DNA of 64,000 nt from Terriglobus sp. TAA 43. Its GTDB lineage: Bacteria; Acidobacteriota; Terriglobia; Terriglobales; Acidobacteriaceae. The notes under the pieces were generated by a model. The model had not been told where the DNA came from. It saw only the letters and a program-made list of their open reading frames with translations, and made no database searches. The translations under genes and the position numbers were made by a program. Where the stretch lies: NCBI RefSeq assembly GCF_000800015.1, contig NZ_JUGR01000001.1, forward strand, positions 3,286,001-3,350,000, written 5' to 3'. Below are positions 1 to 7,062 of this stretch, one piece after another. Each line of letters opens with the position of its first letter. Within the stretch, counting starts at the first letter, position 1.

Positions 1-1
1 G

Positions 2-52
2 GGCAAAGTGAAGTTCACCCTCGTGAAGGGCGAAGTGAAGTACCGCGCATAA
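2..52 (+). CDS. C-terminal end of a truncated gene
   Basis: An open frame runs in from the left edge and ends at TAA (50-52). Only 16 codons are present, reading GKVKFTLVKGEVKYRA. The alternating charged and hydrophobic residues suggest a beta-rich tail, but nothing identifies the family. It ends 14 bases before the convergent stop of the next gene. Confidence 0.5.
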   Translation, partial: GKVKFTLVKGEVKYRA

Positions 53-65
53 ACTGCGCGGTGCT

Positions 66-434
66 TCAGTGTTTTGCCTTCTCGAAGCGGTTGTTGTTTC
101 CACGGCTGCTGTAACGCGTTTCCGGATCGCTGACGAAGACAACGTTGTCGTTGCCTTCCACCGGCACCGTCGTGAACTGGTCCACCCACACGTGGTTCTT
201 GTTGCCCTGCACGCGGACGAAGCGGCAGCGGCCGTGCACCTGCACTTCGTTTTCCTGGCCTTCCACATACACGGCGGTTCCGCTTTCACACGTAACGCTT
301 TGCTTCTGCTGATTGCCTGCAATCACGGTGTCGTGTTCGCCGGGCTGGTCAAAGTCGTGCGGTGCGACCTGGCGCTGTGCCAATAGGGATACGGAGAACG
401 TGACGGTCATCACAGCGACGGCAAACGGCTTCAT
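66..434 (-). CDS. Secreted DUF3060-like repeat protein
   Basis: A 122-residue protein beginning MKPFAVAVMT, with a signal peptide (about residues 1-20, ending SLLAQ). The mature part carries repeated Asn-rich turns (ENEV, GNKNHVWV, GNDNVVFV, GNNNRF), the pattern of DUF3060 proteins, which are predicted to form short beta-helical repeats. Two cysteines sit in the middle (VTCESG, GRCRF) and could form a disulfide. The start was placed at 434 because GAGGAAG lies a few bases upstream and the signal peptide begins there; a longer frame to 569 would overlap the divergent neighbour. The function of the family is unknown. It diverges from the gene at 466 with 31 bases between, so the two probably share a promoter region. 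Confidence 0.7.
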   Translation of the reverse strand: MKPFAVAVMTVTFSVSLLAQRQVAPHDFDQPGEHDTVIAGNQQKQSVTCESGTAVYVEGQENEVQVHGRCRFVRVQGNKNHVWVDQFTTVPVEGNDNVVFVSDPETRYSSRGNNNRFEKAKH

Positions 435-465
435 ATAGGCTTCCTCATAAGAAGGTGCAGAAGGT

Positions 466-855
466 ATGAGCAGAGTAACCCGTCCTCGCGATGCCCGCCG
501 ATTTTTCAGCCGCGTCATTGGCTGTTGCGTGATGTTGTGCGGTGTGGCCTTGCTGATCTCCGCTGCCATGGCAATGCGTCGTTCGCACCGCGCTCTGCAA
601 CAGGATCAGGCGATTCTGACAAACTTTCGTGCGGAGTTCGAATCGGCCTCCGATGACACGTTGCGGCAGCGTGCCGAACAGCGCGGCGCTGTGATGTTGC
701 TCGCAAGCAACGAGACGCAGTACCTGTTCCGTATCCGTCGCGAAAATGGCCCGTGGTATTGCAGCGCCGTCGATGTGAATGTGGCGGTCAGCGCGCAGAT
801 TCACGCGGGCAAGCGCGACGTGAGCCTGCAAAAGATGCCCGTGGATTGTCTCTGA
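466..855 (+). CDS. Small membrane-anchored hypothetical protein
   Basis: A 129-residue protein not assigned to a family. It has a basic N-terminus (RVTRPRDARRFF), one hydrophobic segment at about residues 16-36 (VIGCCVMLCGVALLISAAMA), then a soluble region of about 90 residues with a helical first half (DQAILTNFRAEF) and a mixed second half ending PVDCL. The topology suggests an inner-membrane anchor with a periplasmic domain. Its stop lies 3 bases from the convergent lipA stop, and it diverges from the DUF3060-like gene. Confidence 0.55.
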   Translation: MSRVTRPRDARRFFSRVIGCCVMLCGVALLISAAMAMRRSHRALQQDQAILTNFRAEFESASDDTLRQRAEQRGAVMLLASNETQYLFRIRRENGPWYCSAVDVNVAVSAQIHAGKRDVSLQKMPVDCL

Positions 856-858
856 GAT

Positions 859-1770
859 TTACTTCAGTCCGGTGGACTGAGCCTGCTCGTGCGCGTGATA
901 GCTGGAGCGCACCAGCGGTCCACTCTCCACATGCTTGAATCCCATGCGCAGCGCCTCTTCCTTCAGGAACTCAAACTCCTGCGGCGTGTAGTAACGCTTC
1001 ATGGGGATGTGGTCTTTCGACGGACGCAGGTACTGGCCGATGGTCAGAATGTCGACCTTGATGGCAGCAAGATCGCGGAAGACGTCGAGTAGCTCATGCG
1101 TCTCTTCGCCCATGCCCACGATGATGCCGGTCTTCGTCACCTGTTTCGGATTCAGTTCTTTTGCAAGACGCAGATAGCCGATGCTGCGCTCGTAGCGTCC
1201 ACCGGATTTCGCCACGCGATACAACCGCGGCACCGTCTCAATGTTGTGGTTCAGAATCTCCGGACCGGCGGCAACAACAAGGCGGATCGCCTCTTCCGTG
1301 CCCTGGAAGTCCGGCGTCAGAATCTCCACCTGGCATCCGGGCGCCTGCTTGCGGATCTCATGGATGACGTTGACGAAGGCAGTGGCTGCGCCCACGTTGT
1401 CATCGTCGCGATTCACGCTGGTGATGACGGCGTGCTGCAGTCCAAGCGTTGCAACGGCATAGGCCACGCGGCGAGGCTCATCGTGATCGATCGGCTCTGG
1501 CTTGCCGCTGGGCACTGCGCAGAAACCGCAGCGACGCGTGCAGCTATTGCCCAGCATCATGAACGTGGCGGTCTTGTGGTTCCAGCACTCGCCAATGTTC
1601 GGGCAGTGAGCGCTTTCGCAGACGGTGTGCAGGCCCTGCTCGCGCGTGAGCTTCTTCAGCGCATGGAAGGTCTCGCCCATGGGCGCGCGCGCCTTCAGCC
1701 ACTCCGGCTTGGGCGTAGGCTTCTTCGGTGAGAGATCAATCTGGATCAGTTCCGATGCGGCAGGCGTCAC
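859..1770 (-). CDS. lipA: Lipoyl synthase
   Basis: Radical-SAM lipoyl synthase, 303 residues, which inserts two sulfurs into octanoyl groups on lipoyl domains of 2-oxoacid dehydrogenases and the glycine cleavage H protein. Both iron-sulfur cluster motifs are intact: the auxiliary cluster C51-C56-C62 (CESAHCPNIGEC) and the SAM cluster C77-C81-C84 (CTRRCGFC). The C-terminal RSSY motif, whose serine ligates the auxiliary cluster in known enzymes, is present (GPLVRSSYHA). Length is normal for the family. The start codon is GTG at 1770 with a purine-rich stretch directly upstream. No lipB lies next to it in the window. Confidence 0.95.
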   Translation of the reverse strand: MTPAASELIQIDLSPKKPTPKPEWLKARAPMGETFHALKKLTREQGLHTVCESAHCPNIGECWNHKTATFMMLGNSCTRRCGFCAVPSGKPEPIDHDEPRRVAYAVATLGLQHAVITSVNRDDDNVGAATAFVNVIHEIRKQAPGCQVEILTPDFQGTEEAIRLVVAAGPEILNHNIETVPRLYRVAKSGGRYERSIGYLRLAKELNPKQVTKTGIIVGMGEETHELLDVFRDLAAIKVDILTIGQYLRPSKDHIPMKRYYTPQEFEFLKEEALRMGFKHVESGPLVRSSYHAHEQAQSTGLK

Positions 1771-1868
1771 TTCTTCATTCTACGCCTGTGTCCTGAACGG
1801 GGTTTAGTATGGCTGCGCGACGCACTGACGCGATTTCTTGCTGCCATTTATTTAGGGGATTTTTGTCC

Positions 1869-3041
1869 ATGAGTGTTAACACCAGCCGCCGCACCTTTCT
1901 GCTTGCCACGGGCATGACAGCCCTTGCATCGCGTTCTGCTTTTGGAGCCAACCAGCGCCTTCGCGTTGGTGTCATCGGCGCTGGCGGGCGCATGAAGTCT
2001 TTGCTGAATGCAGCGGAAGCCAGCGGCTTTGATTTTGAGATTGTTGCCGTCAGCGACGTGTACGTACCCAATCGCGAACAGGTGAAGACACGGCCCTCGG
2101 CTACGAATGCCACGTTGCACAACGACTATCGCGAAGTCACGGACAACAAGAACATCGACGCCGTGATTATCGCCACGCCGGATCACTGGCATGTGCGCGT
2201 GGCCACCGCGGCGCTGGCGGCGGGCAAGGATGTCTACCTGGAAAAGCCCGTCAACCACACCATTGAAGAGGGCGAGACGCTGCGCAAGGCGGTGCGTTCC
2301 GGCAAGCGCATTTTGCAGTGCGGCATGCAGCAGCGTAGCTGGTCGCAATTTCGCGATGCAGTTGCACTGGTGCAGAGCGGCGCGCTGGGCCGCGTGCCGC
2401 AGGTGCGCACCTACTGGTGGCAGAACTATGCGGTGAGTTGGGTGCCGAAGCCGGTAGACCTGGCGCAGCTTGATTGGAAGCAGTGGCTCGGCGGCGCGCC
2501 GGATCAGCCGTATGACGCGGAGAAGTTCTTCCGCTGGCGTTGGTACTGGAACTTTGGCGGCGGCGCCATGACGGACCTGTTCGCGCACTGGATCGACGTC
2601 GTGCATTGGGCCATGAAGACCGACGCACCGTTGATGGCCACCATGCTCGGCGACAAGCACGTGTTCACCAACTGGGATTGCCCGGACACCATCCAGGCGG
2701 CGTTCCGTTATCCCGGCTTTGACGTGGTGTACGAGGGCATGATGAGTTCGTCTATCGACGACGGCGGGCTGGAGTTCCGCGGCACCGAGGCCACGCTGAA
2801 GCTCACGCGCGGCGGCATGACGGTGTGGCGCGAAGGCCTGAAGGGCGCACAAAATCCCATCCTGAAGGAAGAGTCCTTCCGCGATGGCACCATCGACCAC
2901 ATGACGAACTTCTTCCAGTGCCTGGAGTCGCGGAAGGAGCCAAACGCGCCGGTAGAGGCGGGTGTTGCGGCGGCAAATGCCGGTCATATCGGGAATCTTG
3001 CCTATAAAAATGGCGGAGTCTGGCAGGCAAAACGCGGCTAA
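1869..3041 (+). CDS. Tat-exported Gfo/Idh/MocA-family oxidoreductase
   Basis: A 390-residue NAD(P)-dependent oxidoreductase. It starts with a twin-arginine signal (NTSRRTFLLATGM, then a hydrophobic stretch ending SAFGA), followed by a Rossmann domain with the dinucleotide motif GVIGAGGR. The family signature EKPVNHT (Lys-Pro pair) and the C-terminal alpha/beta domain (FRWRWYWNFGGGAMTDLFAHW) follow. Family members oxidise or reduce sugars, inositols or their derivatives; exported members such as glucose-fructose oxidoreductase carry tightly bound cofactor (established knowledge), so a periplasmic role is likely. The substrate cannot be read from sequence. The start at 1869 is preferred over 1809 because the Tat signal begins there and an AGGGGAT sequence precedes it. 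Confidence 0.85.
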   Translation: MSVNTSRRTFLLATGMTALASRSAFGANQRLRVGVIGAGGRMKSLLNAAEASGFDFEIVAVSDVYVPNREQVKTRPSATNATLHNDYREVTDNKNIDAVIIATPDHWHVRVATAALAAGKDVYLEKPVNHTIEEGETLRKAVRSGKRILQCGMQQRSWSQFRDAVALVQSGALGRVPQVRTYWWQNYAVSWVPKPVDLAQLDWKQWLGGAPDQPYDAEKFFRWRWYWNFGGGAMTDLFAHWIDVVHWAMKTDAPLMATMLGDKHVFTNWDCPDTIQAAFRYPGFDVVYEGMMSSSIDDGGLEFRGTEATLKLTRGGMTVWREGLKGAQNPILKEESFRDGTIDHMTNFFQCLESRKEPNAPVEAGVAAANAGHIGNLAYKNGGVWQAKRG

Positions 3042-3086
3042 AGCCTTCTCCTGTGGTGGAATAGAGCAAACGCACACACAGGAGAC

Positions 3087-3656
3087 ATGCAGCCCATGCT
3101 GAAATCTTGGCGGGGAGATCGCTGGTTTCACGCGCACGAAACAGCACGCTTCGACGAGCTGAACGGCCTGCCGCTGGCCAGCTTCAAGCGTCGCGCGTGG
3201 GCGTTCATGATCGACGCTCTCATCATTGGCATCCTGAAGGCGCCCTTCCGGCATTTCCATTTCCTGCCGGAGGCGCATAGCAGCGTGGAGCTGGTCAACG
3301 AGGTCACCGAGAAGATACCGGAACTCATCAAGTCCATTGTTTACTTCGGTGTGGCGTTAAAGCTCGGCAAAGGACAGACACCGGGCAAGTGGCTGATGAA
3401 GATCAGGGTCATGTCGCTGACGCATGACAGCATCGGCTGGTGGCAGTCCATTGAGCGTGGTCTGGGATACGGCGCGTCGCTGCTGGAGGGCGGTTTTGGC
3501 TTCTTCCAGTACTTCCTGAACGCCAACCGGATGTGCGTGCACGACCGCATCGCTGAGACCATCGTGGTGGATCTACAGAAGTTGCGGGTGCGCCCGGCCC
3601 TGCACCCGGAAATTGACTGCGAAGAGCGCCAAATTGAGGCGGAAGCAGCCGTCTGA
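3087..3656 (+). CDS. RDD-family membrane protein
   Basis: A 189-residue protein of the RDD type. The diagnostic stretch FKRRAWAFMIDALIIGIL (residues about 31-48) holds the Arg and Asp residues that name the family, followed by a second hydrophobic segment near residue 85 (SIVYFGVALKLG) and the characteristic TPGKWLMKIRV motif. RDD proteins are small multi-span membrane proteins, some linked to ion or proton exchange, but most have no known role. AGGAG lies just upstream of the ATG at 3087. The C-terminus (after about residue 155) is charged and probably cytoplasmic. It follows the oxidoreductase gene by 45 bases but there is no evidence for a functional link. Confidence 0.75.
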   Translation: MQPMLKSWRGDRWFHAHETARFDELNGLPLASFKRRAWAFMIDALIIGILKAPFRHFHFLPEAHSSVELVNEVTEKIPELIKSIVYFGVALKLGKGQTPGKWLMKIRVMSLTHDSIGWWQSIERGLGYGASLLEGGFGFFQYFLNANRMCVHDRIAETIVVDLQKLRVRPALHPEIDCEERQIEAEAAV

Positions 3657-3707
3657 AGTGGGACGGAAAGGGCGGTCCCGCGTTCTCTGAATTTTCTTCA
3701 AGACGCG

Positions 3708-3737
3708 TTGACTGCCATTATCAATAACTCGTAGTAT
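3708..3737 (+). promoter_or_regulatory. Sigma-70-like promoter for the dehydrogenase module
   Basis: TTGACT (3708-3713), an 18-base spacer, and TAGTAT (3732-3737) form a good housekeeping-type promoter. The -10 box ends only seven bases before the ATG at 3745, so the predicted start of transcription coincides with the start codon and the mRNA would be leaderless or nearly so. No Shine-Dalgarno sequence is visible in the gap, which agrees with this. Confidence 0.5.
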
Positions 3738-3744
3738 TGCGCCC

Positions 3745-4500
3745 ATGAAACGGCGTGAATTTGTTAAGGGGTTAGCGGTAACGGCCGCGGCCACCACTGC
3801 CCTTGCCCAACAGAAGAAGGCTTCGCCAAATGCGGCGAATCCTGTGCCCAACACCAGCACTATTACCCAGGGCGAGCAGGCCGTTGCTCCCAATAACGCA
3901 TCTGCACCGGCAGCGCAGGCGCGCCAGCGGCAGATGGCATCTTTCAAAACGCCGAACATTCCGCTGTCCCAACCGGACGTTGTCGCGGTTACGGACGTGC
4001 GTTATTTCACGCCAGCGCGCTATGCCACGCTGGTGCGTTTCGCTGATCTGCTGGTTCCCCCATCGCAGGGTGCTCCCGGTGCACTGCAGGCTGGGGCTCC
4101 GGAGTTTCTGGACTTCCTCATCGGCGCATCGCCGGCGGATCGTCAGGCCATGTACAACGACGGTCTGGATCGCCTGAACGCAGATTGCATGAAGAAGTCT
4201 GGCGTTTCGTTTGCGAAGTCTTCGGCTGCGCAGGCTGATGCTGTTATTCGCCCCTATCTGAAGGGCTGGATCAACGATCATCCTCCCATTGAGAAGCACG
4301 AGAACTTTATCGCGCTGTCGCACCGCGACATTCGCCAGGCCACGATGAATTCGGTTGCATGGGCACAAGCTGCGGAAGTTTCGGGCGAGCGCGTGAGCGT
4401 TGGTCTGTATGTGCATCCGCTGGATCCGGGCATTGAGACCTGGGTGAACCACGGTGCACCCAAGGCGTCCGCGCCGCTAACCAAGCAGGCCCACTCCTAA
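3745..4500 (+). CDS. Gluconate 2-dehydrogenase subunit 3-like protein (small subunit of GMC dehydrogenase)
   Basis: A 251-residue protein with a Tat signal (MKRREFVKGLAVTAAATTALAQ region), an Ala/Pro/Gln-rich linker, and from about residue 85 the helical domain typical of gluconate 2-dehydrogenase subunit 3 (RYATLVRFADLLVPPS, LIGASPADRQAMYNDGLDRL, FIALSHRDIRQATMNSV). In known complexes this small subunit carries the Tat signal and escorts the signal-less flavoprotein to the periplasm (established knowledge). The GMC gene follows after 27 bases, as expected for such a pair. The linker is unusually long and rich in Ala, Pro, Asn and Gln. The gene seems to be transcribed from the promoter that abuts its ATG. 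Confidence 0.85.
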   Translation: MKRREFVKGLAVTAAATTALAQQKKASPNAANPVPNTSTITQGEQAVAPNNASAPAAQARQRQMASFKTPNIPLSQPDVVAVTDVRYFTPARYATLVRFADLLVPPSQGAPGALQAGAPEFLDFLIGASPADRQAMYNDGLDRLNADCMKKSGVSFAKSSAAQADAVIRPYLKGWINDHPPIEKHENFIALSHRDIRQATMNSVAWAQAAEVSGERVSVGLYVHPLDPGIETWVNHGAPKASAPLTKQAHS

Positions 4501-4527
4501 ACGGTTCTGAAGAGACGAGAGAGCGAC

Positions 4528-6093
4528 ATGGCAGAGAAGAAGGTTGACGTACTGATTATCGGTTCGGGACACACCGGCGGCATGGCCGCGAAGATCCTGA
4601 CGCAGAAGGGCATTGCAGTCACCATGCTGGATGCAGGTCCTGCAATTGACTGGGAAAAGGATCGCTCGCTGAAGCCGGCGAACCAGCTCCCGTACAAGGG
4701 TTTTGATGCTCCGGGTCGCCACCCGCACATCTTCCAGGCAAGCGAGTTCAGCGCGAACCAGTGGGTCGATGAGAAGGTGATTCCCTACAACTATCCGGCT
4801 GGCCAGCAGTACAACTGGGTGCGCGTGCGCAGCCTGGGTGGACGTTCGCCGTACTGGGGCCGCCAGAGCTTCCGCCTGTCGGATTTTGAGTTCAAGTGCA
4901 AGGATCACGACGGCTTCGGCGAGAACTGGCCGATCTCGTTGAAGGACCTCGCGCCCTACTATGACCGCGTGGAAGAGATCTTCCAGGTGAGCGGTCACCA
5001 TGACAACCTGCCGCAGTATCCGGATGGCAACTTTGTCGAGGACAAATCGCCCTGGTCGCCTGCGATGCAGCGGTTTGTAGACGCTGGCAAGAAGCAGGGC
5101 GTTCCCGTCACCAAGGCACGCTCCGCGCGCGGCCGTGACGGCATGGCTGCTTCGTTGAACCTGCTGATTCCCGACGCAGTGGCAACGGGCAAGCTGACCA
5201 CCATCACCAACGCCATCGTCCGCAAGATCACCACGGACAAGAACAGCGGCAAGGTAGACGGTGTGATCTTCATTGATCGCCACTCGCACCGCGAAATGGT
5301 GCTGAAGGCACGCGTTGTCATCGTGGCCTGCGGCACGCTGGAAACCACGCGTCTGCTCATGATCTCTGAGCTTGCGAACTCCAGCGGCCTGCTGGGACAC
5401 CACCTGGCAGATCAGATTTACGGCGCAGGTATCACGGCATCGGTTCCTGAAGCACGCGGCGGCAAGCCGGGTGTTATCGGCGGCGGCGCTCTGATTCCGC
5501 GTTTCCGTAACCTTGAAACGAAGACGCCGGGCTTCATGCGCGGTTATGCCGTCAACGTTTCCTCCAGCCCGGGCCCGATGGACTCGCGCTCCTTCCCCGA
5601 GTACGGCGCAGCTCTGGATAAAAAGCTGGAAGAGTACAACGGCAGCGGCTTTAGCTGCAACATCATGGGCGAGACGCTGGGCCACTACGAAAACCATGTG
5701 TACCTGAACAAGCAGGTTCTGGACGCATGGGGTATGCCGACCCTGACCATCAGCACCAAGTACGGCCTCAACGAAGACAACATGGCGAAAGACATGGTCG
5801 ACACGATGGCTTCCATGGCTGAGGGAGCTGGCTTTGAAGTTCTGGTGAAGAACTACAAGTACAACCCGGCTGGTTACTCGATCCACGAGCAGGGCACCGC
5901 TCGTATGAGCGACGACCCGAAGAAGGGCGTTGTGAACCAGTGGAACCAGACGCACGATCACAAGAACATGTTCATCTCGGACGCCAGCGTGATGGTGTGC
6001 GCCGGATGGCAGAACCCAACCATGACGATCCTGTCGCTGGCCATGCGCGCTTCGGAGTATCTGGCCGAAGAGATGCGCAAGGGCAACGTCTAG
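4528..6093 (+). CDS. GMC-family FAD-dependent sugar dehydrogenase, large subunit
   Basis: A 521-residue flavoprotein of the glucose-methanol-choline family. The FAD-binding motif is near the N-terminus (VLIIGSGHTGG, residues 8-18), followed by the substrate-side motif GGRSPYWG and the C-terminal catalytic region HEQGTARM (H453) and WQNPTMTI (N496). There is no signal peptide, consistent with Tat co-export by the small subunit encoded just upstream. Related two- or three-subunit enzymes oxidise gluconate, fructose, sorbitol or glucosides (for instance to 3-keto-glycosides) and pass electrons to a c-type cytochrome; which sugar is used here is not readable. The next gene encodes a multihaem cytochrome, the likely electron acceptor. 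Confidence 0.88.
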   Translation: MAEKKVDVLIIGSGHTGGMAAKILTQKGIAVTMLDAGPAIDWEKDRSLKPANQLPYKGFDAPGRHPHIFQASEFSANQWVDEKVIPYNYPAGQQYNWVRVRSLGGRSPYWGRQSFRLSDFEFKCKDHDGFGENWPISLKDLAPYYDRVEEIFQVSGHHDNLPQYPDGNFVEDKSPWSPAMQRFVDAGKKQGVPVTKARSARGRDGMAASLNLLIPDAVATGKLTTITNAIVRKITTDKNSGKVDGVIFIDRHSHREMVLKARVVIVACGTLETTRLLMISELANSSGLLGHHLADQIYGAGITASVPEARGGKPGVIGGGALIPRFRNLETKTPGFMRGYAVNVSSSPGPMDSRSFPEYGAALDKKLEEYNGSGFSCNIMGETLGHYENHVYLNKQVLDAWGMPTLTISTKYGLNEDNMAKDMVDTMASMAEGAGFEVLVKNYKYNPAGYSIHEQGTARMSDDPKKGVVNQWNQTHDHKNMFISDASVMVCAGWQNPTMTILSLAMRASEYLAEEMRKGNV

Positions 6094-6132
6094 CTCTCGG
6101 CGTCATCTAAACAGAAGTACACTTGCAGTAAC

Positions 6133-6170
6133 GGAACGTGCCGTTTCCCATCAGGGAGCGGCACGTTTCC
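6133..6170 (+). promoter_or_regulatory. Strong hairpin between GMC gene and cytochrome gene
   Basis: The arms GGAACGTGCCG (6133-6143) and CGGCACGTTTCC (6159-6170) pair over 11 base pairs with one bulged T, and CCC/GGG (6047-6049 style inner pair at 6147-6149 and 6154-6156) extends it towards a four-base loop. There is no long T-run after it, so it may be a weak terminator, an mRNA-stabilising 3' end for the dehydrogenase message, or both. It covers a possible GTG start at 6138, which makes the downstream TTG the better start for the cytochrome. Confidence 0.5.
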
Positions 6171-6188
6171 ATCAGGGGAGAACGTTCG

Positions 6189-6938
6189 TTGAAGAAGTTG
6201 TTGCTGGCAGTTGCGTTGATGTTCGCATTCGCTCTGGGAGCGCACGCGCAGGATGATTCCATGGGCGCGCCACCGGCGGGTGATGCTGCGCAGGTGGCAT
6301 CGCCAGCCGATGTAGCCAAGGCATCTGCGCCGAATGTCACGGGCAATACCGCTCCAGGGCAGCCCATCAACTTCAATCACCAACTGCACGTCGGTACAGC
6401 CAAGCTCGGTTGCAATGACTGCCACGAGCCCAACCGCGGCGGCGCAACGCTTGCCATCCCGCAGCCTTCGAAGTGCATGCTGTGCCATGCCGCCATTGCC
6501 ACGGATAAGCCCGACATCAAGCACCTGGCCGATGCGGCAAAGAACAACGAACTCATCCAGTGGGTGCGCGTCTATCGCGTCCCGTCATTCGTGACCTTCA
6601 GCCACAAGACACATATCTCTGCAGGCGCCACCTGCGAAGGCTGCCACGGCCCTGTCGCCCAGCGCACAGCCATCGCGGAAGAGAAGAACCTGCACATGGC
6701 GGGCTGCATTGCGTGCCATCAGCAGGTAAGTGCACCTGCCACCTGCGATACCTGCCACGCCATCATGTCGAAGAATGGGCAGTCTCCGTTCGATGCAGAC
6801 AAGACGGTGCTGGCTCGTCTGCACATTCCTGCCGGAACTTCGCGTACCGCGGCGCCGTCAGCCCAACGTAGCACCGCGTCGCTTCTCGCAGCGTCTCTCA
6901 TGAGCGTTGCACCTTATCTCCACGCTCCATCGCTTTAA
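6189..6938 (+). CDS. Five-haem cytochrome c3/c7-type protein, periplasmic
   Basis: A 249-residue protein with a signal peptide (LKKLLLAVALMFAFALGAHAQ) and five CxxCH haem-binding motifs: CNDCH (C75), CMLCH (C96), CEGCH (C149), CIACH (C173) and CDTCH (C186). Histidines spaced before the motifs (NHQLH, SHKTH) fit bis-histidine ligation as in class III cytochromes. A hydrophobic C-terminal stretch (about residues 225-245) might anchor it. The start is TTG at 6189: CAGGGGAG lies about ten bases upstream and the signal peptide begins there. An in-frame GTG at 6138 sits inside the preceding hairpin and is less likely. Position after the GMC gene suggests it takes electrons from the sugar dehydrogenase (inference). 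Confidence 0.85.
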   Translation: MKKLLLAVALMFAFALGAHAQDDSMGAPPAGDAAQVASPADVAKASAPNVTGNTAPGQPINFNHQLHVGTAKLGCNDCHEPNRGGATLAIPQPSKCMLCHAAIATDKPDIKHLADAAKNNELIQWVRVYRVPSFVTFSHKTHISAGATCEGCHGPVAQRTAIAEEKNLHMAGCIACHQQVSAPATCDTCHAIMSKNGQSPFDADKTVLARLHIPAGTSRTAAPSAQRSTASLLAASLMSVAPYLHAPSL

Positions 6939-6960
6939 GCGCACTTGAGATTGATTAGGT

Positions 6961-6988
6961 AAGGGCACGGCGAAAGCCGTGCCCTTTA
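6961..6988 (+). terminator. Intrinsic terminator after cytochrome gene
   Basis: A perfect stem AAGGGCACGGC / GCCGTGCCCTT with a GAAA tetraloop, followed by a short T-rich stretch. It lies 22 bases after the cytochrome stop and closes the dehydrogenase module. Confidence 0.75.
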
Positions 6989-7062
6989 CTCTTGGGAATC
7001 GCTGCGCTATCGCCAGTGCAGGCAATCGTTGGAGTGATCGTAAGCATCTGTCAAAGTGAGGC

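Noticed and set aside
445-831. Long minus-strand frame over the gene at 466
   Set aside because: It overlaps a plus-strand gene with a membrane anchor and start site; its own translation is Arg/His/Ala-rich with no fold pattern, as expected for a frame shadow in GC-rich DNA.
1848-3278. 476-codon frame opposite the oxidoreductase and RDD genes
   Set aside because: The sequence is low in structure and rich in Arg, His and Ala, and both plus-strand genes have family motifs. It is a shadow.
4477-5961. 494-codon frame opposite the GMC gene
   Set aside because: The plus strand carries the full set of GMC motifs; the minus product has none.
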